Source of the DNA: Panopea generosa
Taxonomy: Eukaryota; Mollusca; Bivalvia; Adapedonta; Hiatellidae
Length of the DNA stretch: 64,000 nucleotides
Assembly (NCBI GenBank): GCA_029582155.1
Contig: CM055900.1
Coordinates: forward strand, 46,052,236 to 46,116,235
Direction: 5' to 3'
This document shows, one piece after another, positions 1 to 11,263 of the stretch (positions are counted from its first letter, which is position 1; each line of letters begins with the position of its first letter). The translations under genes were made by a program, and so were the position numbers. The notes below the pieces were generated by a model, which searched no databases, had not been told where the DNA came from, and saw only the letters and a list, made by a program, of their open reading frames with translations.

Positions 1-1105
1 CAGAGTTTTTATCCTCTAGTACACATTGACAGAGTTTTTATCCTCTAGTACTCATTGACAGAGTTTTTATCCTCTTGTACATATTGACAGAGTTTTTATC
101 CTCTAGTACTCATTGACAGAGTTTTTATCCTCTAATACTCATTGACAGAGTTTTTATCCTCTTGTTCACATTGACAGAGTTTTTTATCCTCTTGTACACA
201 TTGACAGAGTTTTTATCCTCTAGTACTCATTACCAGAGATTTTATCCTCTTGTACTCATTGACAGAGTTTTTATCCTCTAGTACTCATTGACAGAGTTTT
301 TATCCTCTTGTACATATTGACAGAGTTTTTATCCTCTAGTACTCATTGACAGAGTTTTTATCCTCTTGTACACATTGACAAAGTTTTTTATCCTCTTGTA
401 CTCATTGACAGAGTTTCTATCCTCTCATACTCATAGATAGAGTTTTTATACTTTAGTACTCATTGACAGATTTTTTATCCTCTTGTACATATTGACAGAG
501 TTTTTATTCACATGTACACATTGACAGAGTTTTTATCCTCTAGTACCCATTGGCAGAGTTTTTATCCTGTAGTACTCATTGACAGAGTTTTTATCCTCAA
601 GTACTCTTTTGACAGAGTTTTTATCCTCTTGTACACATTGGCAGAGTTTTTATCCTCTAGTACTCATTGACAGAGTTTTTATCCTCAAGTACTCTTTTGA
701 CAGAGTTTTTATCCTCTTATACACATTGGCAGAGTTTTTATCCTCTAGTACTCATTGACAGAGTTTTTATCCTCTAGTACTCATTGACAGAGTTTTTATC
801 CTCTTGTACAAATTGGCAGAGTTTTTATCCTCTAGTACTCATTGACAGAGTTTTTATCTTCTAGTACTCCTTTGACAGAGTTATTAAATCTCGTGTACAC
901 ATTGGCATAGTTTTTATCCTCTAGTACTCATTGACAAAGTTTTTATCCTCTTGTACATATAGACAGAGTTTTTATCCTCTTATACACATTGGCATAGCTT
1001 TTATCCTCTAGTACTCAATGACAGAGTTTTTATCCTCTTGTATTCATTGATAGAGTTTTAATCCTCTTGTATTCATTGATAGAGTTTTTATCCTCTTGAT
1101 AGACA
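1..1105. repeat. 29-bp minisatellite array, continuing off the left edge
   Basis: About 37-38 head-to-tail copies of a 29-bp unit built around 'gagtttttatcctctagta' followed by 'cacattgaca'. Units differ mainly at two positions (ctagta/cttgta, cacatt/tcatt/tatatt), and a few have 1-bp indels. The array runs off the left edge and decays near 1100. It lies in what is inferred to be the last intron of the OPLAH gene. No coding potential is apparent. Confidence 0.95.
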
Positions 1106-1223
1106 CTTTTTCAGGTCTGTTGTCACCAATAAAACTAGATATACCATATATAACCTGAAATGTGTTGAGAATGGAGTTAAATATCTAAAGCAATTTTAAC
1201 AAACAAGTTTCGTCACAGTGACT

Positions 1224-3388
1224 CATCAGTAGAACTGGATATGCCCTATGTGCTTCTTTCACCAGTAAAACTGGAAATGCCCTATGTGCTTCTTTCACCA
1301 GTAAAACTGGAAATGCCCTATGTGCTTCTTTCACCAGTAAAACTGGAAATGCCCTATGTGTTTCTTTCACCAGTAAAACTGGAAATGCCCTATGTGCTTC
1401 TTTCACCAGTAAAACTGGAAATGCCCTATTGCTTCATTCACCAGTAAAACTGGAAATGCCCTATGTGCTTCCTTCACCAGTAAAACTGGAAATGCCCTAT
1501 GTGCTTCTTTCACCAGTAAAACTGGAAATGCTGTATGTGCTTCCTTCACCAGAAAAACTAGAAATGTCGAATGTGCTTCCTTCACCAGTAAAACTTGAAA
1601 TGTCCTATGTGTTTCCTTTACCAGTAAAACTGGATATACCCTATGTGCTTCCTTCATAAGTAAAATAGGAAATGCCCTATTTGCTTCCTTCACCAGGTAA
1701 CCTGGAAATGTCCAATGTGCTTCCTTCACCAGTAAACCTGGAAATGCTATATGTACTTCCTTCACCAGAAAACCTGGAAATGTTATATGTGCTTTCTTCA
1801 CCAGTAAACCTGGAAATGCCCTATGTGCTTCTTTCACCAGTAAACCTGGAAATGCTATATGTGTTTCCTTCATCAGTAAACCTGGAAATGCCCTATGTGC
1901 TTCCTTCACCAGTTAACCTTGAAATGTCCAATGTGCGTCCTTCACCAGTAAAACTAGAAATGTCCAATGTGCTTCGTTCACCAGTAAAACTGGAAATGTC
2001 CTATGTGCTTCCTTCACCAGTAAAACTGGATATGCCCTATGTGCTTCCTTCACCAGTAAAACTGGATGTGCCCTTTGTGTTTCCTTCACCAGTAAAACTA
2101 AAAATGTCCAATGTGCTTCCTTCACCAGTAAAACTGGATATGCCCTATGTGCTTCCTTCACCAGTAAAACTGGTTATGCCCTATGTGCTTCCTTCACCAG
2201 TAAACCTGGAAATGCTTTATGTGCTTCCTTCACCAGTAAAACTGGAAATGTCCAATGTGCTTCCTTCACCAGTAAAACTGGAAATGCCCTAGTGTTTCCT
2301 TCATAAGTAAAATAGGAAATGCTATATGTGCTTCCTTCACCAGTAAAACTAGAAATGCCCTAGTGTTTCCTTCATTAGTAAAATAGGAAATTCCCTATTT
2401 GCTTCCTTCACCAGGTAACCTGGAAATGTCCAATGTGCTTCCTTCACTAGTAAACCTGGAAATGCTATATGTGCATCCTTCACCAGTAAACCTGGAAATG
2501 TCCAATGTGCTTCCTTCACCAGTAAAACTGGAAATGCTATATGTGCTTCCTTCACCAGTAAGACTGGAAATGTCCAATGTGCTTCCTTCAGCAGTAAAAC
2601 TGGAAATGCCTTAGTGTTTCCTTCATAAGTAAAATAGGAAATGCTATATGTGCTTCCTTCACCAGTAAAACTAAAAATGCCCTAGTGTTTCCTTCATAAG
2701 TAAAATAGGAAATTCCCTATTTCCTTCCTTCACCAGGTGACCTGGAAATGTCCAATGTGCTTCCTTGACTAGTAAACCTGGAAATGCTATATGTGCATCC
2801 TTCACCAGTAAACCTAGAAATGTCCAATGTGCTTCCTTCACCAGTAAAACTGGAAATGATCCATGTGCTTCCTTCACCAGTAAAACTAGAAATGTCCCAT
2901 GTGTTTCCTTCACCAGTAAAACTGGAAATGTCCAATGTGCTTCTTTCACCAGTAAAACTGGATATGCCCTATGTGCTTCCTTCACCAGTAAAACTGGAAA
3001 TGACCAATGTACTTCCTTCACCAGTAAAACTGGATATGCCCTATGTGCTTCCTTCACCAGTAAAACTGGAAATGCTATATGTGCTTCCTTCACCAGTAAA
3101 ACTGGAAATGTCCTATGTGCTTCCTTCACCAGTAAAACTGGAAATGTTCTATGTGCTTTCTTCACCAGTAAAACTGGAAATGCTATATGTGTTTTCTTAA
3201 CCAGTAAAACTTGAAATGTCCAATGTGCTTCCTTCACCAGTAAAACTGGAAATGATCCATGTGCTTCCTTCACCAGTAAAACTAGAAATGCCCCATGTGT
3301 TTCCTTCATCAGTAAAACTGGAAATGTCCAATGTGCTTCCTTCACCAGTAAAACTGGAAATGTCCAATGTGCTTCCTTCACCAGTGAA
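1224..3388. repeat. 36-bp minisatellite array, left block
   Basis: Head-to-tail copies of a 36-bp unit containing 'caccagtaaaactggaaatg' followed by a variable 'ccctatgtgcttcctt'. Unit length is a multiple of three, so long artificial reading frames run through both strands (for example the 12-residue repeat MPYVLPSPVKLE on +). Variants alternate between 'gccctatg', 'gtccaatg' and 'gctatatg'. Left and right blocks together span about 5.2 kb, or roughly 145 units by length. Position upstream of an OPLAH terminal exon makes it intronic, by inference. Confidence 0.95.
3377..3388. repeat. Target-site duplication, left copy (SINE-A1)
   Basis: The 12-bp string ttcaccagtgaa directly precedes the SINE and is repeated at 3701-3712 directly after it. 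Both copies carry the minority 'gtgaa' form instead of the usual 'gtaaa' of the surrounding array, so the match is a real duplication of the insertion site and not just array periodicity. Confidence 0.8.
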
Positions 3389-3700
3389 GACTGCAGCGTG
3401 GTCTAGTGGTAGAGCGTCCGCCTCGCATGCGTAAGGTCGTGGGTTCAATCCCCAGCTGGGTCATACCAAAGACTTTAAAAATGATAGTAGAAGCTTCCTC
3501 GCTTGACGCTCAGCATTTAGAGGAGAGTTCTAGGTCTGGTCGGCCCGGTGTCAGTATAATGGGACTGGGTGGGGTATCATACCATGTGTCTGTGGCATGA
3601 TACTCCAGTGTGACAGCAATTAGAATACTGTCTCAAGTAGTCACCGTCGCGATATGACTAAAAAATTGTTGAAAGCGACACTAAACACCATACAACAATA
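3389..3700 (+). mobile_element. tRNA-derived SINE, family A, full length (A1)
   Basis: About 312 bp, inserted within the 36-bp array. The head resembles tRNA-Ala(CGC): an A-box-like 'tggtctagtggtagagcg', an anticodon loop 'ctcgcat', and a B box 'gggttcaatcc'. The body begins 'gggtcataccaaagac' and the element ends 'caccatacaacaata'. Three other copies occur in the window, at 11.8, 15.7 and 47.7 kb. The acceptor stem does not pair, so this is not a functional tRNA gene. Design matches bivalve tRNA-SINEs of the RUDI/BivaMD type, but a Repbase search is needed to assign it. Confidence 0.9.
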
Positions 3701-6700
3701 TTCACCAGTGAAACTGGAAATGTCCAATGTGCTTCCTTCACCAGTTAAACTGGAAATGATCCATGTGCTTCCTTCACCAGTAAAACTGGAAATGTCCAAT
3801 GTGCTTCCTTCACCAGTGAAACTGGAAATGTCCAATGTGCTTCCTTCACCAGTAAAACTGGAAATGACCAATGTGCTTCCTTCACCAGTAAAACTGGATA
3901 TGCCTTATGTGCTTCCTTCACCAGTAAAACTGGAAAAGCTATATGTGCTTCCTTCACCAGTAAAACTGGAAATGCCATATGTGCTTCCTTTACCAGTAAA
4001 ACAAGAAATGCCCAATGTGCTTCATTCACCAGTAAAACAGCTTCATTCACCAGTAAAACTGGAAATGCTTTATGTGCTTCTTTCACCAGTAAAACTGGAA
4101 ATGTCCTATGTGCTTCCTTCACCAGTAAAACTGGAAATGTCCTATATGCTTCCTAGACTAGTAAAACTGGAAATGCCCTATGTGCTTCCTTCACCAGTAA
4201 AACTGGAAATGTCCTATGTGCTTCCTTCACCAGTACAACTGGAAATGTCCAATGTGCTTCCTTCACCAGTAAAACTGGAAATGCTCCATGTGCTTCTTTC
4301 AGCAGTAAAACTGGAAATGACCCATGTCCTTCATTCACCAGTAAAACTGGAAATGTCCAATGTGCTTCCTTCACAAGTAAAACTGAAAATGTCCAATGTG
4401 CTTCCTTCACCAGTAAACCTGGAAATGCTATTTGTGCTTTTTTTTAACAGTAAATCTAGAAATGCTATATATACTTCCTTCACCAGTGAAACTGGAAATG
4501 TCCAATGTGCTTCCTTCACCAGTAAAACTGGAAATGTCCAATGTGCTTATTTCACCAGTAAAACTGGAAATACCCTTTTTGCTTCTTTCACCAGTAAAAC
4601 TGGATATGCCTTATTTGCTTCCTTCACCAGTGAAACTGGAAATGCTATATGGGCTTCATTCACCAGTAAAACTGGAAATGCCCTATGTGCTTCCTTCACC
4701 AGTAAAACAAGCAATGCACTGTGTGATTTCTTCACCTGTTAAACTGGAAATGCCCTATGTGCTTTCTTCCTCAGTAAAACTGGCAATGCTATACATGCTT
4801 CCTTCACAAGTAAAACTTGCAATGGCCTATGTGCTTCCTTCACCAGTAAAACTGGCAATGCCATATGTGCTTCCTTCACCAGTAAAACTGGAAATGTCCA
4901 ATGTGCTTCCTTCACCAGTAAAACAGGAAAAGCCATAGTGCTTCCTTCACCAGTAAAACTGGCAATGTCCAATGTGCTTCCTTCATAAGTAAAACTGGAA
5001 ATGCCATATGTGCTTCCTTCACCAGTAAAACAGGAAAAGCCATAGTGCTTCCTTCACCAGTAAAACTGGCAATGCCATATGTGCTTCCTTCACCAGTAAA
5101 ACAGGAAAATCCATAGTGCTTCCTTCACCAGTAAAACAGGAAAAGCCATAGTGCTTCCTTCACCAGTAAAACAGGAAAAGCTATAGTGCTTCCTTCACCA
5201 GTAAAACTGGCAATGCCATATGTGCTTCCTTCACCAGTAAAACTGGAAATGTCCAATGTGCTTCCTTCACCAGTAAAACAGGAAAAGCCATAGTGCTTCC
5301 TTCACCAGTAAAACTGGCAATGTCCAATGTGCTTCCTTCATAAGTAAAACTGGAAATGCCATATGTGCTTCCATCACCAGTAAAACAGGAAAAGCCATAG
5401 TGCTTCCTTCACCAGTAAAACTGGCAATGCCATATGTGCTTCCTTCACCAGTAAAACTGGAAATGTCCAATGTGCTTCCTTCACCAGTAAAACAGGAAAA
5501 GCCATAGTGCTTCCTTCACCAGTAAAACTGGCAATGTCCAATGTGCTTCCTTCACCAGTAAAACTGGCAATGCCATATGTGCTTCCTTCACCAGTAAAAC
5601 AGGAAAAGCCATAGTGCTTCCTTCACCAGTAAAACAGGAAAAGCCATAGTGCTTCCTTCACCAGTAAAACTGGAAATGCCATATGTGCTTCCTTCACCAG
5701 TAAAACAGGAAAAGCCATAGTGCTTCCTTCACCAGTAAAACTGGCAATGCCATATGTGCTTCCTTCACCAGTAAAACTGGAAATGTCCAATGTGCTTCCT
5801 TCACCAGTAAAACAGGTAAAGCCATAGTGCTTCCTTCACCAGTAAAACTGGCAATGTCCAATGTGCTTCCTTCACCAGTAAAACTGGCAATGCCATATGT
5901 GCTTCCTTCACCAGTAAAACAGGAAAAGCCATAGTGCTTCCTTCACCAGTAAAACAGGAAAAGCCATAGTGCTTCCTTCACCAGTAAAACTGGAAATGCC
6001 ATATGTGCTTCCTTCACCAGTAAAACAGGAAAAGCCATAGTGTTTCCTTCACCAGTAAAACTGGCAATGCCATATGTGCTTCCTTCACCAGTAAAACTGG
6101 AAATGTCCAATGTGCTTCCTTCACCAATAAAACAAGAAATGTCCAATGTGCTTCATTCACCAGTAAAACTGGAAATGTCCAATGTGCTTCCTTCACCAGT
6201 AAAACTGGAAATGTTTAATGTGCTTCCTTCACCAGTAAAACAGGAAATGCCCCATATGTTTCCTTCACCAGTAAAACTGGAAATGTTTAACGTGCTTCCT
6301 TTACCAGTAAAACTGGAAATGCCCTGTGCTTCCTTCACCAGTACAACTGGAAATGTCCAATGTGCTTCCTTCACCAGTAAAACTGGAAATGCCCTGTGCT
6401 TCCTTCACCAGTAAAACTGGCAATGCCATATGTGCTTCCTTCACCAGTAAAACAGGAAATGCCCTAGTGCTTCCTTCACCAGTAAAACTGGCAATGTCAT
6501 TTGTGCTTCCTTCACCAGTAAAACTAGAAAGGTCCAATGTGCTTACTTCATCAGTAAAACTGGAAGTGTCCAATGTGCTTCCTTCACCAGTTAAACTGGA
6601 AATGTCCAATGTGCTTCCTTCACCAGTAAAACTGGAAATGTTTAATGTGCTTCCTTCACCAGTAAAACAGGAAATGCCCTGTGCTTCCTTCACCAGTACA

Positions 6701-6752
6701 ACTGGAAATGTCCAATGTGCTTCCTTCACCAGTAAAACGAAATGCATTATGT
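3701..6752. repeat. 36-bp minisatellite array, right block
   Basis: Continuation of the 36-bp array after the SINE. From about 4.9 to 6.1 kb many units are a 35-bp variant ('caggaaaagccatagtgc') that lost one base, which breaks the triplet phase and the apparent ORFs. The array ends near 6750 in decaying units ('agtaaaacgaaatgcattat'). Confidence 0.95.
5421..6060. repeat. 320-bp higher-order repeat, two near-identical copies
   Basis: Copies 5421-5740 and 5741-6060 each consist of nine monomers (five of 36 bp and four of 35 bp, total 320 bp) in the same order. A third copy starts at 6061 but diverges after a few monomers. The two full copies appear to differ at about one base ('caggaaaagcc' versus 'caggtaaagcc'), which points to recent duplication by unequal exchange or replication slippage. 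Confidence 0.85.
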
Positions 6753-6816
6753 GAATCTGCAATGTGAAACATCATTTAATGCCATATGAGAATCTGCAAT
6801 GTAAAACATCATATAA
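6743..6816. repeat. Two-copy 37-bp repeat at the array edge
   Basis: Two tandem units starting at 6743 and 6780 share 'gaatctgcaatgt' and 'aaacatcat'. The first bases of each ('tgcattatg', 'tgccatatg') resemble the 36-bp monomer, so these look like decayed or diverged edge monomers. Confidence 0.6.
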
Positions 6817-6889
6817 TACTATAATTGATATTATTTAGCGTCATTCAAAAAATAAACTTCTTCATCATTAACATCATTAATGTTCTACA

Positions 6890-6905
6890 TTATCTATTGT
6901 TTCAG
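6890..6905 (+). promoter_or_regulatory. Splice acceptor of the OPLAH last exon
   Basis: A short pyrimidine-rich run 'tattgtttcag' ends in AG at 6904-6905. The OPLAH-like reading frame starts right after it. In-frame sequence upstream no longer resembles the protein, which supports the intron-exon boundary here. Confidence 0.75.
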
Positions 6906-7076
6906 GATGTGTTTTTGCTGCAAACTCCTGGTGGTGGAGGATTTGGAAAGGTTGAGGAAGACACATATGGTCAGAAGAGCAGAAAGAAGAGGAGGGTTGA
7001 GAAGGAAGGTCCGGTTTTGTCCAAAGTGGGCACCGGGAGTGTGTATGAGTATCAGAGGGCACAGGAATCTGTGTAG
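6906..7076 (+). CDS. OPLAH: 5-oxoprolinase (OPLAH), 3'-terminal coding exon (partial gene)
   Basis: This exon encodes the last 56 residues and stop of an ATP-dependent 5-oxoprolinase, the cytosolic gamma-glutamyl-cycle enzyme that opens 5-oxo-L-proline to L-glutamate. It starts DVFLLQTPGGGGFG, which carries the glycine-rich TPGGGG(Y/F)G segment conserved near the C-terminus of the family. It ends GSVYEYQRAQESV, very like the C-terminus of animal OPLAH proteins as I know them. Between these lies a lysine/arginine-rich linker (residues about 15-43) that is more basic than the proline-rich vertebrate one. The exon seems to start in phase 0 at GAT. All other exons, including the catalytic domains, must lie left of the window, so the last intron is at least 6.9 kb. 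The stop is TAG at 7074-7076. Confidence 0.88.
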   Translation, partial: DVFLLQTPGGGGFGKVEEDTYGQKSRKKRRVEKEGPVLSKVGTGSVYEYQRAQESV

Positions 7077-7094
7077 TATGAAATGTAATTATAG

Positions 7095-7625
7095 TACCAC
7101 ATACTCAGGTGTGTTGAGCACAACCTTCTTAGGTGGGTTGAGTACAACCTTAGTAACTCAGGTTTATTGGGTACAACCTACTTGGTTTTGTTGAGTACAA
7201 CTGCCTAAGGTGTGTTGAGTACAACCTTCTCAAGTGTGTTGATTTATGATAATCTACTCCGGTGTATTGAGTACAACCTACTTGATTGTGTTGACTATAA
7301 CCTATTCTGGTGTATTGAGTACAACCTACTTGGGTGTGTTGAGTACCATCTACTTGGGTATGTTGAGTAAAACCTACTCAAGTGTGTTGATTATAACCTT
7401 CTCTGATGTATTGAGTACAACCTATTTGGTGTGCTGAGTACCTCCTGTGTACAGTCACCTTGGGTGTGTAAAGTACCACCTATATATTTATGTTGAGAAT
7501 CACATATTTTGGTGTGTTGAGTACAATCTACTTGAGTGTGTTAAGTACAATCTACTTGGGTGTGTTGTGTATCACCTATTTGGATGTGTTAAGTACAACA
7601 TGCTTGGGTGTGTTGGGTAATACAT
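7095..7625. repeat. 24-bp minisatellite just after the OPLAH stop
   Basis: About 22 units of roughly 24 bp containing 'ttgagtacaacctacttggg' and 'tgtg', imperfect and becoming more diverged to the right. It starts about 20 bp after the stop codon, so it probably lies in the OPLAH 3' UTR if the transcript extends this far. Confidence 0.9.
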
Positions 7626-8203
7626 ATAATCAGACTTGTAACATGGACATGTATTATAACAGAAGGTAACAATATACTGGACACTATGATACACGTTGCA
7701 CTTAATTATATAATTGTAGGATGAGTGTTTTAGTTGAGATATTTGAAAAGTTCAAGGATTATGAGTTACCATTGAATGACATATAACTCATTCATGAAAT
7801 AGACCAAGTACTATAGAACAAAGGGATTTTAAGAAAACCTTAAAGGAAGAATATGGACACCAGAAACAGTTTCAGGATTTCATATTAGAAGTATGGGGCA
7901 TAGACTTATATTTATTACAAAGCTGTATTTGGATGAGTATTTCCAATTTTAGGGTTGCATACTATATCTCACCTTTTCAGGGTTAGAACATACTCTGTTT
8001 CTAGTACTGGATTTTTAGTCAGTTTAACTACATTTGTCATCTTTTAGGGAGGTGGGGTATACTGGGTGCCTGGATCAATCAGTGGACACTTATATCCTAA
8101 ACTAAATGTTGCAAATAAACAGAAACATCCCAACCACAATTACTATATAATGGGTAAACATTATATGACCTGTGACAGATAAAAGACAAATGATCTGCCA
8201 TTG
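7626..8203. other. Gene-free stretch, possible OPLAH 3' UTR
   Basis: AT-rich with no ORF or repeat family recognised. The first AATAAA after the OPLAH stop is at 8114-8119 within this stretch. Confidence 0.4.
8114..8119 (+). terminator. Candidate polyadenylation signal for OPLAH
   Basis: This is the first canonical AATAAA found downstream of the stop codon, about 1.04 kb away. Such hexamers are common in AT-rich DNA, so the assignment is weak. Using it would place the 24-bp minisatellite inside the mRNA. Confidence 0.25.
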
Positions 8204-8350
8204 ATGTGGACCTAAGGTGATGTCTCAAGATCACTTCCCTCTAACCACTGAGGTTGTTGGTTCAGGCCAAGCTCGGCCGATAAACTTTATTTGAGGAAGT
8301 TTGCAAGTTACTTGTAGAAGGAAGGTGGTTCTGGTCAGATTCTTCCTTCA
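8204..8350 (+). mobile_element. tRNA-derived SINE, family D (D1)
   Basis: The tRNA-like head includes 'tctcaagatcac' and 'accactgaggttgttggttc', the latter with a B-box-like end. The body follows with 'ggaagtttgcaagttac' and 'ggtggttctggtcag'. The same order appears, in reverse, near 15.1 kb and 20.5 kb. Confidence 0.6.
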
Positions 8351-9299
8351 TCTTCAATCAATACAACTCCTGGATGCCATATCATATGTGTGCTGTAATA
8401 TGTTGAAAATGGTGCTTATAATTAAAAGCCTATTCAAAAAAGGAGAAAGATACAACAAGGAAATTATTGTAGACATTCAGTAAATTGTTGTTTTAAATTG
8501 TTTAAAAATATGTGGCCTTGATCCAGATTGCTCAATATGTGTTTTCGTTAGGCCAGACCATATAAATATTTCTGATTTGTGATAACTTTGTGAAGTTGTA
8601 TTTCACTGCTTTAGATTTTATACCTTCCTTTTAAGTTTGGTTCTGTCTAGACCCTCAGCTTGCCATCTGCTGGGAGTGTTGTTGTGTACACTAACAAGTG
8701 GTATAGATTGTACTAAGGAAGTGTTGATGAATGTTTAGTATGCTTTTATTAAATGTGTTAATTTTTAACAAACTGTTAAATCTGTTGAAAGTAAAATGAT
8801 TGGTGATAAAAAATATTGGTATGTGCTTCTAATAACTAGGAGATAGTAGTGCAAGGATAGGGTATTTGTTGCTCATGTCAGAGGTCACTGTTACATACCC
8901 CAGAATTGGCTACTCAAAAACAACTCTCGGTACTTGTTCTAAGCAGGAAATGGTTTTAAGTGACTTTAACACAATCCTTGAGCTAACGTCGCAATCATGC
9001 TGAAATAAAATTGTGCAATTGAAGATGAAATATACTGTTGGAAATCAATCCCATTTTGAAAGTTTTGAGACTGGTAAATGTAGTGCAAGTCTCTATCTTC
9101 CGAGTTACCTTTGATACATGTGCACTGATATTTGTTCTTCAGTGCATATTGCATTAAATATTCAAGGAGAGATATTATACATTATCATTTACATAATGTA
9201 AGCATGTGAATCTTATATTATAGTAACATTTGAATAAAACAGAATTGCACACAAATTAACAACATTTTATTTTAACTGAATACAGGTAGCCAATTGGAC
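8351..9299. other. Gene-free stretch
   Basis: AT-rich unique-looking DNA. No gene, RNA or repeat recognised. Confidence 0.5.
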
Positions 9300-9474
9300 C
9301 TGTATTACAAATTAGGCATATCACACCCCAAGTCTTCATGGGTAGAATCAGTGCTAGGCATAAGTGGGTAAAGTGACTTGCTCAAGGACATCACATGTAG
9401 CCTTGGTTGAGGTTCAAACCTACAACCATTCAATCTTTGATCTGATGCTGTACCTTTGGACCATGGGCTCCATA
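9300..9474 (-). mobile_element. tRNA-derived SINE, family C (C1)
   Basis: Read on the minus strand: tRNA-like head with 'gttgtaggtttgaacc' (B box), then 'gtgatgtccttgagcaag', then 'cactgattctacccatgaag'. These match the order in other family C copies, for example 28295-28511. It is diverged, and no clear target duplication is visible. Confidence 0.7.
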
Positions 9475-10021
9475 TATATATAAAAAAATTATGTAATACC
9501 GATACATGCAAATTGACAATATACTTTGTAAAGTTTAATTTGAATAGTTAACAATTATTTTTAATTTGGACAAGGTATCAAAAAAGTAATATTAAAATTA
9601 AATTACTGGTAGAACACTGGATATTGCAGAGCTGATTTTTTTTATCTGAACGTATGCAGTAGATGCCTGCATGCTTGTACCAATTGAGATAGTTGCCCAA
9701 TTTAGATAATCTGTTAAACTTTGTACTTCTGTCTGCTGGCTTTAGTTTTCAGTAATTGGCCTCCTGGTTTTAGCATCATTCCATCCATTATGATCTAGAT
9801 GGTGCATTGTATCAGGGAGAAGTTAATACTTACTTGGTGTACAAGTACACAGCTTTCAAAATCCATATAAAATCACAAATTAAAGCACAAACACTTTGCC
9901 CAGCCTTGAATTTGAAAATATTGATGCAGATTTGAAGTAGATAGTTGAAGGTATTTACATTTTTATTGTTTTGAGTCAACTGGTGTTTGAGTTGGGGAAG
10001 GAACAAAGTTTTATAATCACA
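9475..10021. other. Gene-free stretch with a short shared repeat
   Basis: The segment around 9915-9985 ('attgatgcagattt', 'aggtatttacattt') resembles 26495-26550 and may be the remains of a dispersed repeat. Nothing else recognised. Confidence 0.4.
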
Positions 10022-10343
10022 TTTATATTGTTTATATACATATTAGTTTTTGTTTATATACATATAAATTATTGTTTATATATATTAATTATTGTTTATA
10101 GACATAATATTGTTTAAATATGTATTGTTTAAATACATATTAATTATTGTTCATATACATATTAATTAATGTTATATACATAATATTGTTTATTAACATA
10201 TTTATTATTGTTTATAGACATATTAATTATTGTTTATATACATAATATTGTTTATAAACATATTAATTATGTTATATACATGATATTGTTTATAAACATA
10301 TTAATTATTGTTTATATACATTATATTGTTGATATAATAAATA
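10022..10343. repeat. AT-rich tandem repeat
   Basis: Imperfect tandem copies of about 26 bp built on 'attgtttatatacatatta'. Composition is almost entirely A and T. Confidence 0.85.
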
Positions 10344-11136
10344 TTGTTAGAAATACACAATATATAAACCCAATATGTTATTTTGAAAATATGTCATTCA
10401 ATTTTTAGATGGAACCTATTGTATTAGGAATGACAGCATATTTATCTGTTACATACATTATAAAATACAACAGATTCAATATTAATGTGTATTCGATGAA
10501 TCTAACTATAAATAGAATAATGTAGTTTCATAATAGCATATTTGGTTTATACATTATATTGTTCATATATACACAACAGTGATTATAGACACAGTACATA
10601 ATATTGTTTATATACTTAATATATTAATTGCATCTCATTGATATCTCAAAGAGATAGATTTTTTACCTAAAACGGTAGAGCGGTAGGTGGGGTTAAAAAG
10701 CGGTAGATTTTATCTACCCGCGGTAGTATCACATGTATGCTTAATATATTAACTGCATGTCATTGACATCCTTGTTTTGAAGCTCAGCATTTAATCAAGT
10801 GATCTCCATTGCTACTTTTTTTCAAGAAGCTAGCTGTGATAGAATGTTCAAGTAAATTTAAACAATTAATCCCAAGCAGTTATCCAGAATGTGGTGGAAT
10901 ATTGGTTTGTTGATAATCATTCAGGTTTTGTTTATATTAATGTCAATTCTATATAATTTATTTGTTATGTTTACTGTAAAGATAAAGTTGATTTAGATGT
11001 ACATTTGATATTTACACTTTGTAAACTTTTACACTGTCAGATATACTGTGTTTATTGCTTCTTGTTCAGTACACATGTCACACAGCTGACCTTGAGTGAT
11101 GTCATAGTAGGATTATATTGATGATGATATCATTAT
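10344..11136. other. Gene-free stretch with a small GC-rich patch
   Basis: Mostly AT-rich. At 10655-10735 a local patch repeats 'cggtag' several times and includes 'tacccgcggtag'. A related string ('gcccgcggtactgcac') occurs at about 59745-59760. No gene recognised. Confidence 0.4.
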
Positions 11137-11165
11137 ACTGTCAAACCTGTCTTTAGCAGCCAATC
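11137..11165 (+). mobile_element. Terminal fragment of a Tigger/pogo-like element (T family)
   Basis: The string 'actgtcaaacctgtctttag' followed by 'cagcc' matches the terminal sequence of the elements at 23.9, 24.5, 29.3 and 60.5 kb. Only one end is present. Confidence 0.5.
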
Positions 11166-11263
11166 AAGGGGAGGAGCAAAAGTTATCTTTTAACCCTTTA
11201 CTCCATAGATACGCGTTTTCCCACACCAATCACAGAAGGCCTTTGAAAACAGTGCACTTCGTT

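Noticed and set aside
1224..6752. Long repetitive ORFs (up to 362 codons) as a repeat-protein gene
   Set aside because: Both strands are equally open because the unit is 36 bp. Frames are broken by 35-bp units and a SINE, and the region lies before a terminal OPLAH exon.
6825..6905. OPLAH start at 6825 with 27 extra N-terminal residues
   Set aside because: Those residues are hydrophobic, AT-driven intron translation. The conserved protein starts after the AG at 6904-6905, and OPLAH is far longer than 83 residues.
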